DNA of 64,000 nucleotides from Granulicella cerasi. GTDB lineage: Bacteria > Acidobacteriota > Terriglobia > Terriglobales > Acidobacteriaceae. Position 1 is the stretch's first letter; the number at the start of each line of letters is the position of its first letter. The stretch is taken from the NCBI RefSeq assembly GCF_025685575.1, contig NZ_JAGSYD010000001.1, forward strand, positions 561,852-625,851. Reading direction: 5' to 3'. Of the stretch, positions 57,425 through 64,000 are shown piece after piece. The notes beneath the pieces were generated by a model that saw only the letters and a list, made by a program, of their open reading frames with translations, had not been told where the DNA came from and searched no databases. Made by a program: the position numbers and the translations under genes.

Positions 57425-58048
57425 CTACTGCGCGGTCTTGTGGTCGCTGCTGTCGAAGGTCACCGAACCGGGCAGATCGAGTTTGACGAGGCCGATCTTG
57501 GTGGCGCCGTCCTTCGTTTCAATGCCGACGATGCGCTGGTGCTTCGGCGAGCCGGTGCGGAGCTCGAAGCTGGGAGCCGCGCCTCCGCGTACGCGGACGG
57601 TGTCGTTCTTGCCGTCATTGCAGGTCAGGCCCTGCTCGGTGCGGGTGGGCTCGCCGACGGGGGCCTTGTCAACGCACTTGAGCACAGAGCCGTACTTGGC
57701 GAGGTCCTTGCGGTAGAAGGCCTCGACCTGCGAAGGCTGATCGTGCGTCTGGTAGCTGGCCGCAGTAACGCCGAGGTGGAAGCCGCCGAAGTTCAGGTTT
57801 ACGTCGGCCTGGTCGTTGTCTTTGTCGTTCTTGTCCTTCACGGGCACGGCGCCGGGGTAGAGCGCGAGGCCGAGGTTTCCGGCGACGCGCGCGTCGTCGG
57901 TCTTCACGTTCACGGAGCCGAAGGGCGTGGCGACATCCACGTTTTCCTTGTTGCCGCTGCCGGTCTTGGTGATGCGGCAGCCAGTGGTGCTGCTCAGCGC
58001 CAGCAGCGCCACGAGAGGAAGAGCAAGAGAGGCAGTTCGAAGCTTCAT
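57425..58048 (-). CDS. Putative lipoprotein
   Basis: This 207-residue protein has a lipoprotein signal (LPLVALLALSSTTGC) and a beta-rich body: VDVATPFGSVNVKTDD, then LALYPGAVPVKDKND and a domain from about 90 with KCVDKAPVGEPTRTEQG. The ATG at 58048 has AGGAG upstream. The function is unknown. It may be anchored in a membrane and lies divergently from the FecR/DUF6600 gene. Confidence 0.75.
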   Translation of the reverse strand: MKLRTASLALPLVALLALSSTTGCRITKTGSGNKENVDVATPFGSVNVKTDDARVAGNLGLALYPGAVPVKDKNDKDNDQADVNLNFGGFHLGVTAASYQTHDQPSQVEAFYRKDLAKYGSVLKCVDKAPVGEPTRTEQGLTCNDGKNDTVRVRGGAAPSFELRTGSPKHQRIVGIETKDGATKIGLVKLDLPGSVTFDSSDHKTAQ

Positions 58049-58212
58049 GGACGTACGCTCCTGTAGTTCGAGCAAGAATACGACGGCTTGCCCGCAGAGG
58101 TTCCCGGGATTCGCACTGCGATGCATCTTTTTTCTGCAGCGCGGGTTTAGGATGAGGCGCCGGGGCTTGTTTGCCCGATGATCTTGTTCCTCAGGAAAGG
58201 GGATGGACTCGA

Positions 58213-60348
58213 ATGAAAACCTTCAGCCGTCACCGTGTTTTGTGGTTCGCGCCCGCTGTAGCGGCTGCGGGCCTGATGTTTGGCGGAGCGTATCTGCTCA
58301 GCGCGCAGGACCCCTCGGGCGCCTACGCTCAGATGACGCCCGACCAGCAGCAACAGGCTGATTTTCAAGCCGGAACGGGCGATCCCTCCGCCGATCCGCC
58401 ACAGCGTGTGGCGCGCGTGGCCGTGTTGAACGGGCAGGCATCGTTCCAGCCCGCAGCGGGCAATGGATTCGTCTCTGCAGAGCTGAACTATCCGCTGACC
58501 GGCGGTGACCGTCTCTACACCGCCGACAACTCGCAGGCGGAGGTTCAGACCGGGCAGATCGCCGTGCGCCTCGGCGCGAACACGGACTTCACCGTGCAGG
58601 CGATGACCGACACGCTGGCGCAGTTCGGCCTCGCGGGCGGCTCGGTGCACCTGCGCACCTTCGGCTACGACGTCGGTTCGCAAACCGAGGTGGACACGCC
58701 GAACGTCGCGGTGAGCGTGCAGGCGGCGGGCGACATCCGCATCGACGTCGATCCGAGCCAGGACATTACCTGGGTGAATGTCCTCAGCGGACAGGCGCGC
58801 ATTGAGGGCAATAACTTCACGCAGGTGGTGAACTCCGGCACGGCGCTGCAGCTTGCAGGCACGGACAACCTCGAGGTGCAGCAGGTGCACGCGCAGCAGG
58901 CCGACGTCCTCGACCAGTTCTCGATCAGCCGCGATCAGCAGTTCCAGCAGGCCGAGCAGGAAGTCGGCGGTTACGTCGATGAGGGCACGATCGGCAGCGA
59001 GGACCTTGCCGCCAACGGCAGCTGGCAGCAGGACAGCGAGTACGGTCCGGTCTGGTATCCGGCGGGCGTTGCTGTGGACTGGGAGCCGTATCGCGTCGGC
59101 CACTGGGCGTTCGTTCCGCCGTGGGGCTGGACGTGGGTCGGCGGTGAGCGTTGGGGCTTTGCGCCGTACCACTACGGTCGCTGGGCGCGCTTTGGCCCGC
59201 GCTGGGGCTGGATTCCCGGCCCGCGCGGCGTGCGTCCGGTCTATGCTCCGGCGTTGGTCGTTTTCGTCGGTGGATCGAACTTCACGGGCTGGTTCCCGCT
59301 AGGCCCGCGCGAGGTCTTTACGCCTTGGTATCGCACCAGCGGCATCTACATCAACCGCGTCAACGTGACGAACATCTGGAGCCGCGACCCGGCGATGGTG
59401 CGTCGCGTGTATGACATGCGGACGCCATACTCGGGCTTCGCGGGCGGCAACGCCGGGCGCAATTTTGCTTACCGTGGCCGCGCCGTGGCGATGGCTCCCG
59501 GGGCCTTCGCGGCGGGGCGTCCGGTGGCGGGTAACCGCATGCAGCTCGGGCAGCAGCAACTTGCAGGCGCCGCTGTGGTCGGTCGTCCGCAGGTGCAACC
59601 GGGGCCGCGAATGTATGGTGGCGGCGCTCCGAATGGTGGCGCACGCCAGCCGCAACAGCAGCAGGGCGGCGGGTTCTTCCGCGGGCCTTCGCAGTCCAAC
59701 AGGCCGGGCAGCGCGGGCTATAACCGCGGCGGCAACGGTGGACAGATGCAGCGCGGTGGCCCGCAACAGGGTGGCCAACCGCCGCAGCAGGGCGGCTATG
59801 TCGGTCGTCCGGGGGGCAATCAGCCGGGGCAGAACAACGGCGGTAACTGGAACCGCGGCGGCGGTCAGCCTTCGGGCGGTCAGCCGCAGCAGCCGGCAAC
59901 CTCGAACGGTGGTGGCAATAGCCGTCCGCAGGGCTACATGCCGACGCCGCAGCCGGGCCGCCGCATAGATTCTGCTCCCGGCAACGGTGGCAACGTCACA
60001 CAGCCTTCGGGCGATGTTCGCAGCGGCGCGCATATGTCTCCGGGGGACTCGCAGAACGCGCCCACGATGCGTTCTGCACCGCCGAACCAGCAGCAGCCGA
60101 CCGGGCGGACGCAGGACCCGAATCCGCGCCGGAACTTCGGTCCGGTGGAAGGGGGCGAGCCGCAGCAGCGCCAGCAGCCGCAACAGCACCAACCGGATCG
60201 CCAGCAGATGCAGCGGATGTACCAGCCGCAACCGCAGGCCCAACAACCCCAGCGGCAGGCGCAGCCTCAGGCCCCGCCGCAGCGGCAACAGCCCGTCCAG
60301 CCGCAGCGCCAGGCACCGCCTGCGCCGCGTAAGGACGATAAGAAGTAG
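58213..60348 (+). CDS. FecR/DUF6600 protein with Gln-rich C-terminus
   Basis: This 711-residue protein has an N-terminal signal or membrane segment (LWFAPAVAAAGLMFGGAYLL), a FecR-like domain (about 70-240), and the Trp/Tyr-rich DUF6600 domain (about 270-350, with WYPAGVAVDWEPYRVGHW and RWGFAPYHYGRWARFG). The last 270 residues are a Gln/Pro/Gly/Asn-rich, low-complexity tail. It is probably a surface or periplasmic protein. GGGG lies upstream of the ATG. Its function is unknown. Confidence 0.8.
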   Translation: MKTFSRHRVLWFAPAVAAAGLMFGGAYLLSAQDPSGAYAQMTPDQQQQADFQAGTGDPSADPPQRVARVAVLNGQASFQPAAGNGFVSAELNYPLTGGDRLYTADNSQAEVQTGQIAVRLGANTDFTVQAMTDTLAQFGLAGGSVHLRTFGYDVGSQTEVDTPNVAVSVQAAGDIRIDVDPSQDITWVNVLSGQARIEGNNFTQVVNSGTALQLAGTDNLEVQQVHAQQADVLDQFSISRDQQFQQAEQEVGGYVDEGTIGSEDLAANGSWQQDSEYGPVWYPAGVAVDWEPYRVGHWAFVPPWGWTWVGGERWGFAPYHYGRWARFGPRWGWIPGPRGVRPVYAPALVVFVGGSNFTGWFPLGPREVFTPWYRTSGIYINRVNVTNIWSRDPAMVRRVYDMRTPYSGFAGGNAGRNFAYRGRAVAMAPGAFAAGRPVAGNRMQLGQQQLAGAAVVGRPQVQPGPRMYGGGAPNGGARQPQQQQGGGFFRGPSQSNRPGSAGYNRGGNGGQMQRGGPQQGGQPPQQGGYVGRPGGNQPGQNNGGNWNRGGGQPSGGQPQQPATSNGGGNSRPQGYMPTPQPGRRIDSAPGNGGNVTQPSGDVRSGAHMSPGDSQNAPTMRSAPPNQQQPTGRTQDPNPRRNFGPVEGGEPQQRQQPQQHQPDRQQMQRMYQPQPQAQQPQRQAQPQAPPQRQQPVQPQRQAPPAPRKDDKK

Positions 60349-60365
60349 TCGGCACGAAAAGCCGA

Positions 60366-60396
60366 AGGGGCGGGGGCGAATGCCTCCGCCCCTTTT
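60366..60396 (+). terminator. Terminator of the FecR/DUF6600 gene
   Basis: A 12-bp stem (60366-60377 with 60382-60393, one G-T pair) is followed by TTTT. The T-run is also the first part of the tandem repeat next to it. Confidence 0.85.
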
Positions 60397-60418
60397 GCAT
60401 ATCGGTTTTGCATATCGG
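60393..60418 (+). repeat. 13-bp tandem repeat upstream of the transketolase gene
   Basis: Two perfect adjoining copies of TTTTGCATATCGG lie 188 bp upstream of tkt. They may form a promoter element or binding site, or a slippage product. Confidence 0.7.
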
Positions 60419-60606
60419 TGAAAATCCGTCCTTTCCAGCCCCTTCGAACAGCGCGCAACGACACGCCTGCGCAAAACTTTGTACACTGGAAGCCAGCAGC
60501 GGCCTCCGCAAGTGGCGGACCGCAGGCGAGCGATCGTCTCCCGCTGCCCACGTTTCTTGTTCTTTTATCCAAACCCCCAAAGAACCGACGAAGGACTTCA
60601 TTACCC

Positions 60607-62601
60607 ATGAGCGAACTTTCGCAGCAGGAACTCGATCAGCTTTCGATCAACACCCTCCGCCTCCTGGCCGTAGACCAGGTAGAAAAGGCCAACAGTGGCC
60701 ACCCGGGCGCGCCTTTGGGCTGCGCGCCCATCGCATACCTGCTCTTTCACAAGTTCATGAAGTACAACCCGAAGGAGTCGCTCTGGAGCGACCGCGACCG
60801 CTTCGTTCTCTCGAACGGCCACGCTTCGGCACTGCTCTACGGCACGCTGCACCTGGCTGGCTTCAAGGTTTCGATGGACGACCTGAAGAGCTTCCGCCAG
60901 TGGGAATCCCGCACGCCGGGTCACCCCGAGTCGCATGAAACCGACGGCGTCGAAGTGACGACCGGCCCCCTCGGCCAGGGTTTTGCGGAGGCCGTCGGCC
61001 TCGCGATCGCTGAGAAGCACCAGGCTGCGGTATACAACAACGACAAGTTCAAGATCGTCGACCACTACACCTACGTCATCTGCGGCGATGGCTGCCTGAT
61101 GGAAGGCATCTCGCACGAAGCGGCGTCGCTGGCCGGCACGCTGAAGCTGAACAAGCTGATCGTGCTCTATGACGACAACCTCATCTCGCTCGACGGCCCG
61201 ACCGACCTCTCGTACACCGAAGACGTTACCAAGCGCTTCGAGGCATACGGCTGGCACGTGGAGTTCGTCTCCGACGGCAACGATCTTGACGAGATCTCGA
61301 AGGCTATCGAAGCGGGCAAGTCGCAGAAGGAAAAGCCCACGCTGATCCGCGTGCGCACGGTCATCGGCTTCGGCGCACCGAAGGCAGGCACCAAGTCCGT
61401 GCACGGTGAGCCGCTGGGCAAGGAAGGCACGATTGCTGCCAAGAAGTTCTTCGGCTTCGACCCCGAAAAGAGCTTCTTCATCCCCGAGGAAGCGCTGACC
61501 AACTGGCGCAAGGCCGAGGAGAAGGGCGCGAAGGCTGTTGCCGCATGGCACGAGCGCTTCGACGCTTACGCGAAGGAGTTCCCGGAGCTCGCCGCGCAGT
61601 ACACGCGTACCTCGGAAGAGAAGCTCCCCGCAGACTGGCAGAAGGAACTGCCGGTGTTCCCGTCGGACAAGCCTGTGGCGACGCGTAACGCTGGCCAGGT
61701 CGTGCTGAACAAGCTCGGCGCAGTGCTGCCGGAGCTCTTCGGTGGTGCAGCCGATCTCACCTCGTCCACGAAAACCATCTTCAAGGACTCGGCCAACTTC
61801 CACGAAGACCCGAAGGGCCGCAACGTCTTCTTCGGCGTGCGCGAGTTCGGCATGATGGCTGCGGTGAACGGTATCTCGGCGCACGGCGGTCTGCTGCCGT
61901 TCGGCTCGACCTTCTTCACCTTCAGCGATTACTGCCGCTCGGCGCTCCGCATGGGCGCTCTGCAGCACTCGCGCTCGCTGTACATCTTCACGCATGACTC
62001 GGTGGGCCTGGGCGAAGACGGCCCGACGCACCAGCCGGTGGAGCACCTCGGCGCGCTGCGCATCATCCCTGAGCTCACGGACTTCCGTCCGGCGGATGCG
62101 AACGAGACCTCGGCAGCATGGGGCCTCGCAGTGGAGCGCGGCGGACCGGCATGGATGGCGCTCTCGCGTCAGGACCTGCCCACGCTGGACGCGGACAAGT
62201 ACAAGGTGTTCGACGGCGTTCGCAAGGGTGCTTACAAGCTGGAGTCCTACGGTTCGGATGTCGTGCTCGTCTCGACCGGTTCCGAAGTGCAGCTCATCCT
62301 GAAGGCTGGCGAAGAGCTGAAGGCTGCAGGCATCAACGCGACGGTTGTGTCGATGCCCAGCTTCAAGATCTTCGAAGAGCAGACGGCTGAGTACAAGGAC
62401 TCGATCTTCCCGAAGAACGTGCCGGTGGTTTCGATCGAAGCCGCAGCCACGCAGCCCTGGTACAAGTACGTGGGCCGCGACGGCTACGCGATCGGCATCG
62501 ATCGCTTCGGCGCCTCGGCTCCCGGCCCGCTGGTGCTGGAAAAGCTCGGCATCACCGCTGCTCATGTGGTGGAAGCTGCGAAGAAGGTCGTTAAGAAGTA
62601 A
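60607..62601 (+). CDS. tkt: Transketolase
   Basis: This 664-residue, thiamine-diphosphate enzyme moves two-carbon units in the pentose phosphate pathway. Family segments include ANSGHPGAPLGCAPIAYLLF, the ThDP motif GDGCLMEGISHEAASLAG, and VREFGMMAAVNGISAHGG with the HDSVGLGEDGPTHQPVEHL loop. The ATG at 60607 starts MSELSQQELDQL; an open frame continues upstream but the family N-terminus starts here. A small protein gene and rpiA follow. Confidence 0.96.
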   Translation: MSELSQQELDQLSINTLRLLAVDQVEKANSGHPGAPLGCAPIAYLLFHKFMKYNPKESLWSDRDRFVLSNGHASALLYGTLHLAGFKVSMDDLKSFRQWESRTPGHPESHETDGVEVTTGPLGQGFAEAVGLAIAEKHQAAVYNNDKFKIVDHYTYVICGDGCLMEGISHEAASLAGTLKLNKLIVLYDDNLISLDGPTDLSYTEDVTKRFEAYGWHVEFVSDGNDLDEISKAIEAGKSQKEKPTLIRVRTVIGFGAPKAGTKSVHGEPLGKEGTIAAKKFFGFDPEKSFFIPEEALTNWRKAEEKGAKAVAAWHERFDAYAKEFPELAAQYTRTSEEKLPADWQKELPVFPSDKPVATRNAGQVVLNKLGAVLPELFGGAADLTSSTKTIFKDSANFHEDPKGRNVFFGVREFGMMAAVNGISAHGGLLPFGSTFFTFSDYCRSALRMGALQHSRSLYIFTHDSVGLGEDGPTHQPVEHLGALRIIPELTDFRPADANETSAAWGLAVERGGPAWMALSRQDLPTLDADKYKVFDGVRKGAYKLESYGSDVVLVSTGSEVQLILKAGEELKAAGINATVVSMPSFKIFEEQTAEYKDSIFPKNVPVVSIEAAATQPWYKYVGRDGYAIGIDRFGASAPGPLVLEKLGITAAHVVEAAKKVVKK

Positions 62602-62630
62602 GCAAATAACAAGTAATATGTGCAGCAACG

Positions 62631-62662
62631 CACCAGGCTGAGACTACCGTCTCAGCCTGGTG
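62631..62662. terminator. Hairpin after tkt
   Basis: A perfect 14-bp stem (62631-62644 with 62649-62662) and TACC loop lie 29 nt beyond the tkt stop. No T-run follows, so it may be an RNA-stabilising structure rather than a terminator. Confidence 0.75.
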
Positions 62663-62696
62663 CCGTTAGAGGAGCCGCTTGCTGTAGGCTTTTGAT

Positions 62697-62918
62697 GTGA
62701 AGACTTGCAAAGAATGCGCTCAATTTTCTGAAGAGTCTTGGGACCTCTACGCCCTCAAGAAGGGCGTTGAAGACGAGCTCAAATTACTCAAGAAGAACGA
62801 TCCTCTCTACTCGGTTCGTCAGGGTGAGCTGAAACACTTGAGCGGCTTGCAGAAGACACTTCGTGAGCATAGTTACGCCCATTCGCAAACGCACCAAGGA
62901 CAAGAAGATACGTTATGA
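62697..62918 (+). CDS. Small Cys-pair protein coupled to rpiA
   Basis: This 73-residue protein begins with a Cys pair (MKTCKECAQF) followed by a helical, charged body (LKKGVEDELKLLKKNDPLYS and on). The start is GTG at 62697. The stop overlaps the rpiA start as ATGA, so it is translated together with rpiA. The family is not recognised; the single CxxC could bind metal in a dimer. Confidence 0.65.
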   Translation: MKTCKECAQFSEESWDLYALKKGVEDELKLLKKNDPLYSVRQGELKHLSGLQKTLREHSYAHSQTHQGQEDTL

Positions 62919-63595
62919 CACAAGATGACGCAAAAGCACTGGTAGGCAAGCGGGCAGCGGCGATGGTTGAAGATGGCATGCGTGTGGGGCTCGGTACGGG
63001 CTCGACCTCGGTGCAGTTCATCAAGGCGCTGGGTGCGCGCGTGCAGCAGGGCTTGAAAATTCGCGCGGTCGCTTCGAGTGACTCGAGCGCGGAGCTTGGC
63101 CGCTCGCTGGGCATCGAGGTTGTCTCGCTCGAAGAGATGCCGGAGATTGATCTCTACATCGACGGCGCGGATGAAGTCGCGCCGGGGCTTGCGCTCATCA
63201 AGGGCGGCGGCGCGGCATTGCTGCGCGAGAAGATCGTTGCCAGCTCGTCGAAGCGCTTCGTCTGTGTGGTGGACGAGTCGAAGCTTGTGCCGCACCTGGG
63301 AAAATTTCCGCTGCCGATCGAGATCATCAAGATGGCGCGTCCGCTGGTCGAAGACAAGCTCTTCAAGCTCGGCCTGAACCCCATGCTGCGTATGCAGAAG
63401 GACGGCGCATCGCCGCTGCTCACCGATGAGCAGAACTACATCCTCGACTGCCATTGCGGCGTCATCGAAGACCCCGAGAAGACCGCTGCGGAGATTCGCG
63501 CGATCGTCGGCGTCGTGGAGCATGGCTTGTTCTTGCGCATGGCTGAGGTCGCGCTGGTCGCAGGCGGCAACGGCGTGACCGAGTACAACGGATAG
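62915..63595 (+). CDS. rpiA: Ribose-5-phosphate isomerase A
   Basis: This 226-residue enzyme converts ribose-5-phosphate and ribulose-5-phosphate. The GLGTGSTSVQFI phosphate-binding motif, LYIDGADEVAPGLALIKGGG, and VVDESKLVPHLGKFPLPIE are typical. With tkt it forms a pentose phosphate cluster in which the small Cys-pair gene sits. Confidence 0.95.
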   Translation: MTQDDAKALVGKRAAAMVEDGMRVGLGTGSTSVQFIKALGARVQQGLKIRAVASSDSSAELGRSLGIEVVSLEEMPEIDLYIDGADEVAPGLALIKGGGAALLREKIVASSSKRFVCVVDESKLVPHLGKFPLPIEIIKMARPLVEDKLFKLGLNPMLRMQKDGASPLLTDEQNYILDCHCGVIEDPEKTAAEIRAIVGVVEHGLFLRMAEVALVAGGNGVTEYNG

Positions 63596-63646
63596 ATTTC
63601 GCAAAGAGAGAAGACGCCGCGGCTGAGAAACGTCTAGAGTGGTGAA

Positions 63647-64000
63647 ATGTTGATCGGCCGTCAGTTACGCCTAGTGGCGTCGTTGTGTCTCGTTGCTTGC
63701 GGTGCCGGGATCTCCGGCGCGCGCGCTGCGGCGCAAACGCAGCCGGTGTTGATGCTCTCGGACGTACACTTCGATCCGTTCCGTGACCCCGCGAAGTTCG
63801 ACGCGCTGCAGAAGGCGCCCGCGAGCGAGTGGGCATCGGTCCTGAGCAAGCCTGCAGCGTCTGCGCAGATTGAAGAGTTCCAGAAGCTCGCGAAGGCTTG
63901 TCCATCGCGTGGAATCGACAGCGATTGGCCGCTCTTCAAGGCGTCGCTTGAGCAGTCGCGCAAACGCATCGCGTCGCCTGCGTTCATCACCGTTACCGGC
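63647..64000 (+). CDS. Exported metallophosphoesterase, sphingomyelinase-like, N-terminal part
   Basis: The gene is cut at the right edge after 118 codons. The N-terminal signal (RLVASLCLVACGAG) contains a possible lipobox, LVAC. The metallophosphoesterase first motif is SDVHFDP (D39, H41). The middle CPSRGIDSDWPLFKASLEQS and FITVTG at the end resemble acid sphingomyelinase-like phosphoesterases that act outside the cell. The substrate cannot be judged from the fragment. Confidence 0.78.
   Translation, partial: MLIGRQLRLVASLCLVACGAGISGARAAAQTQPVLMLSDVHFDPFRDPAKFDALQKAPASEWASVLSKPAASAQIEEFQKLAKACPSRGIDSDWPLFKASLEQSRKRIASPAFITVTG

Noticed and set aside
60418-60606. N-terminal extension of transketolase
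   Set aside because: The frame is open but the family N-terminus begins at 60607, and the extension covers the likely leader region.
60601-62628. Long open frame antisense to the transketolase gene
   Set aside because: The transketolase motifs are unambiguous and the antisense product is a low-complexity Arg/Leu/Val sequence.

Overview
The window reads as a chromosomal segment of an Acidobacteriota bacterium, most likely class Terriglobia and the Terriglobus/Granulicella/Edaphobacter group. This is inferred from the high-GC codon use, the mix of protein families (DUF6600 and DUF6249 proteins, a tetraether-synthase-like radical SAM enzyme, an extended LysW-like protein) and several dispersed palindromic repeats between genes. 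No rRNA, tRNA or CRISPR array was found. Genus-level assignment cannot be made from the sequence alone.

Region 1 (1-16637) is a prophage-like packaging and head module, nearly all on the minus strand. In transcription order it holds a zinc-ribbon protein and a sigma-region-4-like protein (translationally coupled), a short basic protein, a periplasmic LolA-like protein, a very long secreted tail-fibre-like protein, terminase large subunit, an accessory trio (HipA-like kinase, phytanoyl-CoA-dioxygenase-like oxygenase, DUF3037 protein), portal, a probable prohead protease, a small coiled-coil protein, major capsid protein, head-tail connector and two small proteins, the last cut by the window edge. 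A Gfo/Idh/MocA oxidoreductase and a 66-residue protein lie on the opposite strand inside it. Several gene starts sit directly behind a terminator-like hairpin. No integrase or lysis gene is visible in this part. A gene-poor stretch of about 950 bp (16638-17594) follows.

Region 2 (17.6-29.2 kb) holds mltG, a radical SAM enzyme probably involved in membrane-spanning lipids, an AT-richer two-gene insertion, an AraC regulator, a nucleoside hydrolase, a DHA2 drug exporter and the pantothenate/CoA operon panB-panC-coaBC. Region 3 (29.2-33 kb) is a four-gene minus-strand operon for an EF-hand protein with eight Ca2+ loops, ApbE-DUF2271, a PepSY membrane protein and a flavin reductase, which suggests flavin-based electron transfer across the membrane.

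Region 4 (33-45.6 kb) has mutY, a Y-family DNA polymerase, a secreted esterase, a Tat-exported Gfo oxidoreductase, a LysW-like zinc ribbon with a poly-Asp tail coupled to a secreted beta-sandwich protein, a pseudo-rhomboid, an aldo/keto reductase, an MFS exporter and the perR-ahpC-ahpD peroxide-defence cluster with a clear PerR-type operator. Region 5 (45.6-64 kb) is mostly housekeeping: aspS, hisS, an ECF sigma factor with mirrored divergent promoters, gamma carbonic anhydrase, rpsU, pyrR, transketolase and ribose-5-phosphate isomerase (pentose phosphate pathway), plus envelope proteins and a truncated metallophosphoesterase at the right edge.

The most interesting items are the HipA-like/PhyH/DUF3037 trio inside the phage packaging module, the hairpin-next-to-ribosome-site arrangement of the phage genes, the EF-hand/ApbE operon, the poly-Asp LysW homologue, and the mirrored ECF promoters.
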